Below are positions 46,336 to 55,372 of a DNA stretch of 64,000 nt, in pieces. A program made the position numbers and the translations under genes. Position 1 is the first letter of the stretch; the number at the start of each line of letters is the position of its first letter. The notes beneath the pieces were generated by a model. That model was not told where the DNA came from. It saw nothing but the letters and a program-made list of their open reading frames with translations, and made no database searches. Source of the stretch: Tridacna crocea (taxonomy: Eukaryota; Mollusca; Bivalvia; Cardiida; Cardiidae); assembly GCA_943736015.1 (NCBI GenBank), contig OX031061.1, positions 16,315,290 to 16,379,289 of the forward strand, written 5' to 3'.

Positions 46336-46917
46336 GGATAGGTAAACTGTAAGGATAAACATTACTATGGTACCAGGCTTCTCTGTCAATAAATCCCTTA
46401 CACTCTATAGCAGACGATAAAGTTTTACACTTGTTGAAATTCAAAAGGTTCGCAGACGACATAATCTATTTAATTATATTTTGTTTAAATTATGACACTT
46501 GATTTTCGAATGGAACGTTGTGGGGAAAGTATAAAGCACTGATTACAATTATTATTTCGAATACACTGGGACTTACAACCATACTCGGCCGAAATTATTA
46601 TGTTCACTCTGAAATGAATAAGTTTCGTTAAAGGTTTCTATTTCCGCATTTAATGAATAATAATGAACCAAGATTATTCAAAGACAATCGATATGTGTAA
46701 ACAATGATCAGACTGCATATATGCGCAGGTTAACACTTTCAGCCTGTTTTAATATGTATGTAATATTTTATGGTCCGAACTAAAGTACATGTATTCCATT
46801 AAAAATAAACATAAGCCGGTGTATAGAGACTATGGCAAGAGTCAGCGACGTAACCATTAGGACAGTGTGTTATTTCGACCAATTTCGCCATATGAAGTAA
46901 TTGCTTGATATAGTGCA

Positions 46918-46985
46918 GCCTAGGCATAAATCAAGATCAAATAACACAGAACGTGCATCTGATCTTGGGTCTCCAGCGTCCCCTT
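46918..46985. repeat. R3 inverted repeat
   Basis: AAATCAAGATCAAATAACACAG with TGCATCTGATCTTGGG (arms partly decayed). Confidence 0.45.
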
Positions 46986-47034
46986 GTTTGGTCAAGCCAA
47001 TAGGATAAAAAGTCTTCCTGAGTTTCAGCGAATT

Positions 47035-47480
47035 AATTTTCATCCATCGAAAGAGACTACTCCAAATTTAAAGCATTTGCAGACGACAAATCTATTGTGA
47101 CTAAAATTCTGGAAAGGGTGGAAAACATTTTGGGAAATGGAGAAAATGCTGGTTACCAGCATTTTCTCCTTTTCCCACACTGTTTTCAGAAGGCTTCCTT
47201 TTCAGGGTCGTCAAAAGTCGGGATTGTGTGGTAAAGATTTAAAGATCTAGTGCCCAAAAAAAGTTAACCTTTTACAACACAATTCCTACTTTAAATAACG
47301 AACCTCGTAAAAGGGCTTTTGAAAACATGGTGGGTAAAAGGAGAAAATGCTGGTAACCACCATTTTCGTCCTTGTCTCATAATGTTTTCTAACTTATGGC
47401 AGAAAAATTGCATGTTTTGAGAAACTTTTAATTTGTCGTCTGCAAATGCAATGTATTTGGACTTGTACAATTTATCCAGT
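47035..47480. mobile_element. Two adjacent R1 MITEs
   Basis: First copy about 47035-47245, with hairpin at 47145 and no left TTAA. Second copy starts TTAACCTTTTACAACACAAT at 47264 and decays before a G-rich run at 47491-47527. Confidence 0.65.
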
Positions 47481-47679
47481 TCATTTTTTTTTGGGGGGGG
47501 GGGGGGGGGAAGTGGGGGTGGGGGTGGTAAAGAACTGTATAGTAAGGACCATTCCTACTCAGATGTGATCATACTACATACACTACAAGTAATCAGGTAA
47601 AATGTGGAGTTTGTTAACAAAAAAATACCGGTTTAATCCGGGTAGCACTGCGTTTTGGGATACTTCATTGCTCGGTGGG

Positions 47680-47900
47680 GCTCTGTGTGGCTCAATGCTA
47701 AAATGTGTGACTTATAACCTGCAGGTACAGGGTTTGAATCTCACTGAAGGCACTGGGCTTTTTGTGGGAGTGACCTTGAGTCATACAATTCAGAACCTTA
47801 GCCAATGAAACCCGAGACTTACATGTACATTGATATCGCCCTATTATGACTGAAATAATGATGAAAACGACGTAAAATAACATGCAGTCAATCAACCTCT
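47680..47900 (+). repeat. tRNA-derived SINE
   Basis: TGTGTGGCTCAATGCTAAAA (A-box-like) and ACAGGGTTTGAATCTCACTG (B-box-like) head a body with CAATGAAACCCGAGACTTAC and an A-rich end. Confidence 0.5.
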
Positions 47901-48064
47901 AACTTCTGCCCAATGGTTTACTCTTTAAGTCATAGTCTTTAAGTACATTGTGGTAAAAGACCGTCGTTCGCTAAAGAATTTAGTTTGTATTGTAGGTTTA
48001 CGCCGTTTAACCAGTTTACGTAGGTCATATCACGGCCGTCAGTGCACCTACGCAAATGTCTCAG

Positions 48065-48480
48065 GGCACACCAGTACTAACACTACTTTCTTTCCAAGTC
48101 ATTGACTTACTTTTCTCACATGCATCAGAGATGCAAAAAATCCCCAGGAAAGAAAGTTTGCCTAAACCGGGTATCGAATTTACAACCAACAGGTCACGAG
48201 TCATACGCGCTAACCACTGAGATACCCGGCCGGTGTAATGCAGAGAAATGATCCCCATTACAAAATGGCTCACGGTCATTTCTCGACGTAGAGGAATGAC
48301 CCACGGGTCATTTTTCCTACGTCGAGAAATGACCCGTGGGTCATTCCTCTACGTCGAGAAATGAATCGTGGGTCAATTTTTAATGGGGGGTCATTTATCT
48401 GCATTACACCGGCTTCCAACTACCAGGTCACGAGACAGATACGCTAACCAATAAGGTACCCGGCCGGGCTTTATCATTTG
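48065..48480 (-). repeat. tRNA-headed SINE, interrupted by a palindromic MITE
   Basis: On the - strand the head reads CGGCCGGGTATCTCAGTGGT and continues to a B box near GGTTTAGGC. The same body words occur at 53190 and 57923. At 48230 a MITE interrupts, and a second partial head copy follows at 48413-48478. Confidence 0.6.
48230..48412. mobile_element. Palindromic MITE with CCGGTGTAATGCAGA ends
   Basis: CCGGTGTAATGCAGAGAAAT pairs with the right end ATGCATTACACCGG-type sequence (TTATCTGCATTACACCGG). Inside, GTAGAGGAATGACCCACGGG and its complement CCCGTGGGTCATTCCTCTAC form a long second hairpin. Only copy seen in the window. Confidence 0.75.
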
Positions 48481-48493
48481 GTAAAGAGTTAAG

Positions 48494-49077
48494 GCAGTGG
48501 ACCCGTAATAGAAAACAGCTATATCCACTATGGTAATATCCTTCAAAATTTGCTATGATTAAATATGAATATTATTGTACTACTTTAACCAAGCCGACTT
48601 TTCCTTGTTTTACTTCTTACAATTATCATTTATAAATCTAAAACCACTACATACCCATTACAAAGGGAGATAATAATTACCTCCCTTTTCTGAAAACTAA
48701 CAAAAGTATCAATAAATAATTTCAAGATAGACATCAAAGGAATTTTCGGTCGGTTAAAAATGTACAAAAATATTATATCTGTATAAATTCGTATTTAACC
48801 CATTACCATACAATCCCTACTTTTGACGCCCCTGAGAAAGAAGCCTTTTTAAAACACTGTAGGAAAAGGAGAAAATGCTGGTAACCAGCATTTTCTCCTT
48901 TTCCCACAGTGTTTTCTACCCTTCCCAGATCTAATTTCAATTTTCAGGCACCTTTATTTCGTCGTCTGCAAATGCTTTCAATTTGAACCAGTCTAAAATT
49001 TCGTCGTGTGGTAAAGAGTTAAACAACTATCAGGAAATTGTATTTCATGTTGTATTAGAAATGTTAAGGGTCTACTA
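48494..49077. mobile_element. R6 element split by an R1 MITE
   Basis: CAGTGGACCCGTAATAGAAA to TTAAGGGTCTACTAA, with the interior shared (inverted) with 8152-8502. R1 occupies 48795-49022; without it the element is about 356 bp, the size of the other short copy. Confidence 0.7.
48795..49022. mobile_element. R1 MITE (nested in R6)
   Basis: TTAACCCATTACCATACAAT to GTGGTAAAGAGTTAA; near-perfect core hairpin centred near 48880. Confidence 0.9.
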
Positions 49078-49078
49078 A

Positions 49079-49910
49079 CTAAACCCATTACCACACAATC
49101 CCTACTTTTGACACCCCAGAGAAAGAAGCCTTTTGAAAACACTGTGGGAAAAGGAGAAAATGCTGGTAACCAGCATTTTCTCCTTTTCCCACAACGTTTT
49201 CTACCCTTCACAAAACAAATTTCAATTTTTCAGTCACCTTTATTTCGTCGTCTGCAGATGCTTTCAATTTGAACCAGTCTAAAATTTTGTCGTTTGGTAA
49301 AGAGTTAAGACGTCAACTGTATCATATACTTCATAGATATTGTGAGTTATTTTGGTTTTGTCATGAGGAAACGTTATCGTGTTTGGGAATAAAGGATGTC
49401 CTGATACAGCAGATAGTAACGTTAGTAATGGTGATAGTTGATAACTTAATTCTTCTACCCTTTACCAAACGACCAAATATTAGACGCGTCTAAATTTAAC
49501 CCTTTCCCAAACGACAAACTTTTGGACTACATCAAATTGAAAGCATTTGCAGACGACAATTCAACTCTTGCTGAAAAGATGATTTATGTCTATGATAGGG
49601 TAGAAAACACTGTGGGAAAAGGAGAAAATGCTGGTTACCAGCATTTTCTCCTTTTCCCACAATGTTTTCAAAAGGCTACTATTCCAGACCCGTAAAAAAA
49701 CAGGGATTGTTTTGGAAAGGGTTAAAGCATTGGCAGAAGACAAACTACATTTGGCTGAAAGAGTGATATTTGACGTGAAAGGGGTTAGAAAATATTGTGG
49801 GAAAAGGACAAAATACTGGTTACCAGCATTTTCTCCTTTTCCCACACACAACCACAATATTTTCAAAATTATTCCTCAGTGACGTTAAAAGCACAGGGTT
49901 GTTTTGGTAC
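49079..49910. mobile_element. Cluster of three R1 MITEs
   Basis: 49079-49308 (left TTAA changed to CTAA), 49496-49725 (TTAACCCTTTCCCAAACGAC to GAAAGGGTTAA) and a truncated copy 49726-49910 that starts in the shared TTAA. A stray left end lies at 49455-49495. The first two are about 90% alike by eye. Confidence 0.8.
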
Positions 49911-49969
49911 AAAGATGAACAGCTAAATACATGTAAATGAAACAGATACGTGTTTCAGCCTGTATCATG

Positions 49970-50235
49970 ACTGGAGTGCAACACGCGAAAAGGGTCATTC
50001 GGACATTTGCGTAAAGTGTCGTCTCTGATCAGCGTGTGCACTCCGCACAGGCTAATCCGAAACGACACTTTCCGATTTTATGTGATTTTCTGTTTTACGC
50101 AACTCTACTGTAACACAAAATCTAATGTAGTCGTAAAGTGCCGTCTCGGATTAGCCTGCGCGGACTGCGCAGGCTAATCCGGGACGACACTTTACGCAAA
50201 TGTCCGAATGCATCTTTTCGCGTGTTGCACTCCAT
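49970..50235. mobile_element. R2 palindromic MITE
   Basis: TGGAGTGCAACACGCGAAAA pairs with TTTTCGCGTGTTGCACTCCA; two inner hairpins. Confidence 0.9.
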
Positions 50236-50294
50236 GTACTTTCATGACCGTTTTCTGACTAAATACGTTACAAAGAATTGGCGATCAGAAGGTC

Positions 50295-50480
50295 CGTATT
50301 ATCCAACAATTCCTACGAATATTCTTGGCTTTATTGTGGATTTTTAAAAGAAACAAACCTTTTGATTGGCTAAACGTTTTTGTTTGGTCAATCAAAAGAC
50401 GTGTTACTTTCAAATTTAGAAAACTCTTTAGAATAAGACTGATAATGTTCATCAAAATGGTTGGTCAATATACGAACCCT
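50295..50480. mobile_element. R4 MITE, diverged
   Basis: GGTCCGTATTATCCAACAAT at the left, central arms GGCTAAACGTTTTTGTTTGG, right end ATGGTTGGTCAATATACG. Confidence 0.6.
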
Positions 50481-51164
50481 GTAGATTGCTGACTAGGAAA
50501 CAACCAGACAAAGATATATCGTAATAAGCTTTGTCGAATGCAGCATAGTAATTCTTTTATTTACCATTATGAAATTTTATGATTTACCATTATGATTTTG
50601 GTGCAATTGTCACCAATATCATATCGAACATAAGGATTGCAACCACTGACATCATCCACTCGATACAACTCGGCAGATTCCGGAACTACATCAAAAATAA
50701 ATCACCCGAGGTTTGCCGAGTGTGACGTCATCAGGATTTTAGTCCTGATCATTGTAAATGGCGCTATCACCAATATTAACACCGCCAGCAAGGTCAACGA
50801 CAAGAAACAACATCGTTACCAATGACTCAAAGGTAGTTGTCAACATAAGCATCGTGGTCGACATCATCGTATCATAAAATTTATCATCAATGTCATGGAA
50901 ATTATCGTGAACATCGTCATTGCGGTCAATGACGTCGTCGTCGTCAATTTATGCCTAGGCCACAAATAAAACGGGCGCCGGACGATTTTTTTTTTTCAAG
51001 CGAGGAAATGCGATTACATTTCCAAATGCAGAAAAGAACTGGGATGATTTGAGAAGTGCCCAACATTATCTGTTTGTAGATAACGGGATCATCCTTCAGT
51101 GACAGATAACCAAGGTTCGTCTGAACTCATTTTAAACCCTTTTCTTTCTAAATAAGTGACTTCA

Positions 51165-51345
51165 GAAACTTTCAAACCGACAGTAAACATCCGAATTCTA
51201 TTTTTTCAAAGGTATTTTGGGGGAAAAGATATCTCCTTATTGGACAGTGTAGATCCAAGATCAGACTGCACGTTTTGTGCAGTCTGATCTTGATCTACAC
51301 TGTCCGCAGAAGGCCCTTGAGTCGCGCTTAGCATCCGAGGGGTTA
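51165..51345. repeat. R3 inverted repeat, long form
   Basis: GTGTAGATCCAAGATCAGAC and GTCTGATCTTGATCTACACT are exact arms. Preceded by the family flank 'cttattggacagtg' and ending GAGGGGTTAA. Confidence 0.85.
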
Positions 51346-51443
51346 AGCTGAAACGTTAGAACGAATAAGCCCCACTATCTTTGACACAATAACAAGTAAG
51401 ATATTTGTAAAAACTGTATGAACAGAGCTTTGAAAAATAGAGG

Positions 51444-51671
51444 TTACCCCTTTCCCAAACAAGCCCTGGTTTTCACGTGTCTGCAGGACAGGTCTTTTGA
51501 AAACACTGTGGGAAAAGGAGAAATTGCTCGTAACGAGCAATTTCTCCTTTTCCCACAGTGTTTTCTACCCTTTTGGAGAACTTTCTGCCATTTTCATCAA
51601 ATTTAAAATTGTCGTCTGCAAACTCTTTCAATTTGGACCAGCCTAAAATTCATCGTTTGGGAAAGGGTTAA
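51444..51671. mobile_element. R1 MITE, variant hairpin core
   Basis: CCCTTTCCCAAACAAGCCCT to GGGAAAGGGTTAA. The core is the variant AAATTGCTCGTAACGAGCAA, with 32-bp arms that pair perfectly around 51532. Confidence 0.85.
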
Positions 51672-51680
51672 AACAAAACC

Positions 51681-52235
51681 CTTAGCCTGTTAAACTTAAA
51701 AACTTTAATGAAATTTTCAGTTCGTCAGTAAAAATCTAGATATTGTTTTTTCAAAGTCATATTTGGGGGAATACGTCTCCTTGTTGGACAGTACGAGGGT
51801 TGTCTCAGAAATTCGCGAACTTTTTCAATAACTCAAATACTCAATTTGTTGGTAATTTGCAGACGAAACAGTTATTTTATAGATGTGTGCCTGATGATAA
51901 ACATTTGAAATCCGTAAAATTGATCCCAAACTGTTGGAATTGAATGTATGTACTTTACTTGTAAGTTTTATTTTAATCGGACGTTGAATTTCTGAATTAG
52001 TGAGAAACATTTGAAATCCGTAAAATTGATCCCAAACTGTTGGAATTGAACGTATGTACTGAACTTGTAAATTTTTTTTTAATCGTACGTTGAATTTCTG
52101 AATTAGTGATGAAGTTTGCGAATTTCTGGGACAACCCTCGTACATATCCAAGATCAGACTGCACGTTCTGAGCTGTCTGATCTTGGTCTACACAATTCGC
52201 TTAAGGTCGGTGAGTCGCGATTAGCAGCCTTGGAT
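51681..52235. repeat. R3 long-form copy split by a mariner-type MITE
   Basis: The left flank (CTTAGCCTGTTAAAC ... TTGTTGGACAG) stops at 51793 and resumes at 52141 (ATATCCAAGATCAGACTG, then GCTGTCTGATCTTGGTC). It ends AGCAGCCTTGGATTAA. Confidence 0.75.
51794..52140. mobile_element. Tc1/mariner-type MITE, 347 bp, TA duplication
   Basis: TA on both sides; ends CGAGGGTTGTCTCAGAAATT and AATTTCTGGGACAACCCTCG are near-exact complements. Inside, a block of about 110 bp (AACATTTGAAATCCGTAAAA...) is present twice in tandem. Terminal sequence type and TA target fit mariner relatives. Confidence 0.85.
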
Positions 52236-52332
52236 TAATGGATCTCCGTGGTGCATTACACTAGGCAATTCATCATCATAAATTAATAATAAGTTGTGTA
52301 TCTAAACAATTCATTTTGTCAAACAACATTCT

Positions 52333-52600
52333 ATTGGTCTGTAATACGCGAAAAGGGGCATTTGGACATTGGCGTAAAGTGTCGTCTCGGATCAGCCTGT
52401 GCACTCCGCGCAGGCTAATCCGAGACGGCACTTTACACCAACATTAGATTTTGTCTTACAATAGACTTGTGTAAAACAGAAAATAATACACGATCGGAAA
52501 GTGTCGTCTCGGATCAGACTGCGCGGATTGCGCAGGCTGATCCGAGACGACACTTCAGGCAAATGTCCGAATGCCCCTTTCCGCGTGTTGCAAGCCAATT
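52333..52600. mobile_element. R2 palindromic MITE
   Basis: ATTGGTCTGTAATACGCGAA pairs with TTCCGCGTGTTGCAAGCCAAT imperfectly; inner hairpins on CTCGGATCAGCCTG and CTCGGATCAGACTG. Confidence 0.85.
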
Positions 52601-52719
52601 ACCGTAGGTAGAAAGGTCCCTTGAAATGTAGAAAATTAACAAATACCAAAAAGTTACTAAACAGGTCAGCCTTCTTGGACTTTTTTGGTACGTTTTGCTT
52701 ATGCATCAGCTGTTTGCCA

Positions 52720-53106
52720 AACTATAAGACTCTGGGCTGGACCAAATTAAAAGCATTTCCAGACAACAAATAAAATGTAGCTTTAATGGACTAATTCTGC
52801 CTATGATTGGTTAGAAAACACCGTGGGAGAAAATGATTCTCCTTTCCCTACAATGTGTTAAGAGGACTCTTCCATGCGAACTCATTACAAAACGATAAAA
52901 TTTCCGGATTGTCAAAATCGAAAGCATCTGCAGACGACAAAAATAAAAGTGGCAGAAATTTTGAAATTTCTTTTGTGTAGGTTAGAAAACATTGTGGGAA
53001 AAGGAGAAAATGCTGGTTACCAGCATTTTCTCCTTTTCCCACAATGTTTTCTAAAGGCTTCTTTCTCAGGGTCGTCAAAAGTAGGGATTGAGTGGTAACG
53101 GGTTAA
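52720..53106. mobile_element. R1 MITEs: degraded copy then full copy
   Basis: 52720-52870 is worn. 52877-53106 runs from CTCATTACAAAACGATAAAA to GTGGTAACGGGTTAA with a perfect core hairpin centred at 53017. Confidence 0.8.
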
Positions 53107-53189
53107 AGGTCGGGATTGTATGGTAGAGGAGTAAAGCCCCTTATACAGAGCATGGTTGATAAGGGAAAGCTGAATCCCGGTAGCTCAGG

Positions 53190-53458
53190 CCCGCGCGGGT
53201 GGCTCAGTGGTGAGCGTGTCGGACTCATGACCTGGTGGTTGTGAGTTCGATACCCGGTTGAGGCGAACTTTCTTTTCAGCGTATATTCGCCTCTCACCTC
53301 TGCTGATGCATGTGAGAAAAGTAGTCGGTGGTTTTGGGAATAACGTAGTGTAAGTACCGGTGTGAGAAAGCCAGGAAACACATGTGCGTCACCGATCACC
53401 ATGATATGACCTTAGCTGTTAAAGTGGCGTTAAACACCAATACAGCCAACCAACCAGC
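53190..53458 (+). repeat. tRNA-headed SINE, complete
   Basis: Head GGGTGGCTCAGTGGTGAGCG (A box) and GTGAGTTCGATACCCGGTTG (B box), then a body with CGCCTCTCACCTCTGCTGAT, CAGGAAACACATGTGCGTC and GGCGTTAAACACCAATACA. The same body occurs at 57923 and, inverted, at 60303. Confidence 0.75.
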
Positions 53459-53715
53459 CGTTAGCTCAGTCGGTAGTGTGTAGAACATGAGAACACGCGG
53501 TTGCTGTTTTGATCCTTGGCTCTGCCATTTTCTTTCCGAGGATTAATTTTAGCCATTGAAACAGGATTCATTCCTCTCCCAATGTTTACCATTGTCTCGA
53601 CGATGTGGGCTTAAAAAGAAAATTGTGTAGAACGATGGCAAAAGAGACTCCAGGAATGCATGGATAGGTGATCTGCCCGCCGTCATATAACTTACATAAT
53701 GTTGAAAAGGGCGTT
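53459..53715 (+). repeat. Second SINE type with tRNA-like head
   Basis: CCGTTAGCTCAGTCGGTAGTG and a weak B box (TTTTGATCCTTGGCTC) start a body with CATTGAAACAGGATTCATTC. The head and that body word recur at 62645-62765. Confidence 0.6.
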
Positions 53716-53764
53716 AAAATACAAAACAAACAAACCAGTCATATGGAAAATGAATACTGATTTT

Positions 53765-53992
53765 TTTCTATCAGAAAAGAGCCAAATCTTGCTTGTCCAA
53801 ATCGAAAGCATTTTGCAGATGACAAAATAAATGTGACTGAAAATTTTGAAATTTGTTTTGTGAAGGGTAGAAAACATTGTGGGAAATGGAGAAAATGCTG
53901 GTTACCAGCATTTTCTCCTTTTCCCACAATGTTTTCTAAAGGCTTCTTTCTCTGGGTCGTCCAAAGTAGGGATTGTGTGGTAATGGGTTTAG
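53765..53992. mobile_element. R1 MITE
   Basis: Right end GATTGTGTGGTAATGGG and a perfect core hairpin centred near 53902; the TTAA ends have decayed. Confidence 0.8.
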
Positions 53993-54459
53993 CTTAATTT
54001 TGAACTAGTCTACTGCAATAGTAATGTATGATATGATTAATTCCGGTACTACTGGATCTAACTGGTTTCGAGCTTCGGTATAGGTCTGTCTGTAAAACAT
54101 GTTTCTTGTAATGTATAAGACTGGTAACATGAATTTTGTCTTCTGTCTGTCGCAACGAACATGGTTCAACTTAAATCTTCCAGAGAACTTGCGTTTGTCA
54201 TTGTGACGGGATTCATTTCTTTCTCTTCACTGAACATCTTTTTGGACGTTTATAAGTTGACAAGTGGCCAATGACTGTAAGAATGGTGTGCAAATTACTG
54301 TTATAAGAAACTCGGGTGAGGCATGGTATTGCACAGTGACAATCATGATACGGCTGGAATAAGGTTTAAAATAGCAGTCAACACCAAACAGGTAAAAACA
54401 TTGGACCCGCCGGTCCTCATGGTCTAGTAGAAGGAGACATCGGCCAGGGTGATATCACT

Positions 54460-54650
54460 GAAATAATCCGAGACGGCACTTTACGACTACACAAAATTTT
54501 GTGCTAGAGTAGACTTGCACAAAAACAGAAAATAAAGTCCATAAAAACGGAAAGTTTCGTTTCGGACTAGACTGCGAGGGCTGCGCAGCCAGATCCGAGA
54601 CGACACTCTACGCAAATGTCCGAATGTCCATCTCTGCGTCTGGCAGACCA
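54460..54650. mobile_element. R2 MITE, left end missing
   Basis: Begins mid-element (AATCCGAGACGGCACTTTAC) and ends TCTGCGTCTGGCAGACCA, a diverged R2 end. Confidence 0.6.
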
Positions 54651-54789
54651 CATTGCAACAGTCTTTTTTCTAACGGCACAACCTTTGTCTCAGTAAAGAC
54701 GCACTATAAATTTTGAGCTGGCATTCAAATTTTTGCACGAATTCTAAAATGTATAAGTCAGGCTCTAGCAGAGGGGATGCATACTACCA

Positions 54790-55335
54790 AGCAATTAATT
54801 ACATAAATATGGCTCCACAATTTCAGTTTTATCTTACAACCGATTGAATCGTGAGGCACACCGATCCTGTGACATGCAGGAAATTGACCTATGCCAAAAT
54901 GTTCTGACTCAGGTCAGCTAACTATATGATAAGCCCCATGGCCCTCGCGGAAAGGATACATTACACGATTCAATTAATCACATAATTATGGCTCTGTAAG
55001 ATCTAGCATGTCAAACAACTTCTTGAATCATGAGAAACACCGATCCTTTGACATGCAGGAAATTGATCGATGCCAAAAAGTTCTGACTTAGGTCAGCTAA
55101 CTTTATGATAAGCCATGGCTCTCGCGGTAAGGATACATTATACATGATTCAAATAATTACATAATAATGTCTCTGTAAAATCTAGTGTGTCAAACAACTT
55201 GTTGAATCATTAGGAACACTGATCCTTTTACATGCAAGAAATTTACCAATAGCAAAAATTATCGACTCAGGTCAGCCTGCGTGGACCTCGCAGGCTGACC
55301 TGAGACGATACTTTTTGCAGATGTGATAGCGCGTC
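54790..55335 (+). repeat. 180-bp tandem triplication ending in an R5 hairpin
   Basis: Blocks with ACATAATTATGGCTCTGTAA, CACCGATCCTTTGACATGCA and AGGTCAGCTAACTTTATGAT repeat at about 54800, 54980 and 55160 (period 179-180). The last copy ends in an R5 hairpin (GTCAGCCTGCGTGG with its complement). It sits just beyond the amine oxidase 2 stop codon, so it may lie in the 3' UTR. Confidence 0.8.
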
Positions 55336-55372
55336 TTATATACAAACTGTAACTGGGGCCAATGCCGAAAAA

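Larger units (their letters stand above)
41416..54790. other. 13-kb repeat-filled spacer between the amine oxidase genes
   Basis: Lies upstream of amine oxidase 1 and downstream of amine oxidase 2. Every long open frame checked here is a repeat or a random frame. No conserved coding exon, tRNA or promoter element was recognised outside the listed repeats. Confidence 0.5.

Noticed and set aside
50637..50825. 62-codon + strand frame
   Set aside because: No motif, no splice support; low-complexity ATCA/GTCA-rich stretch.
53190..53262. tRNA gene
   Set aside because: A and B boxes are present but the stems do not pair fully, and the same SINE body follows at several sites; treated as a SINE head. 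The same applies to 23105, 47680, 53459, 57923 and 62643.
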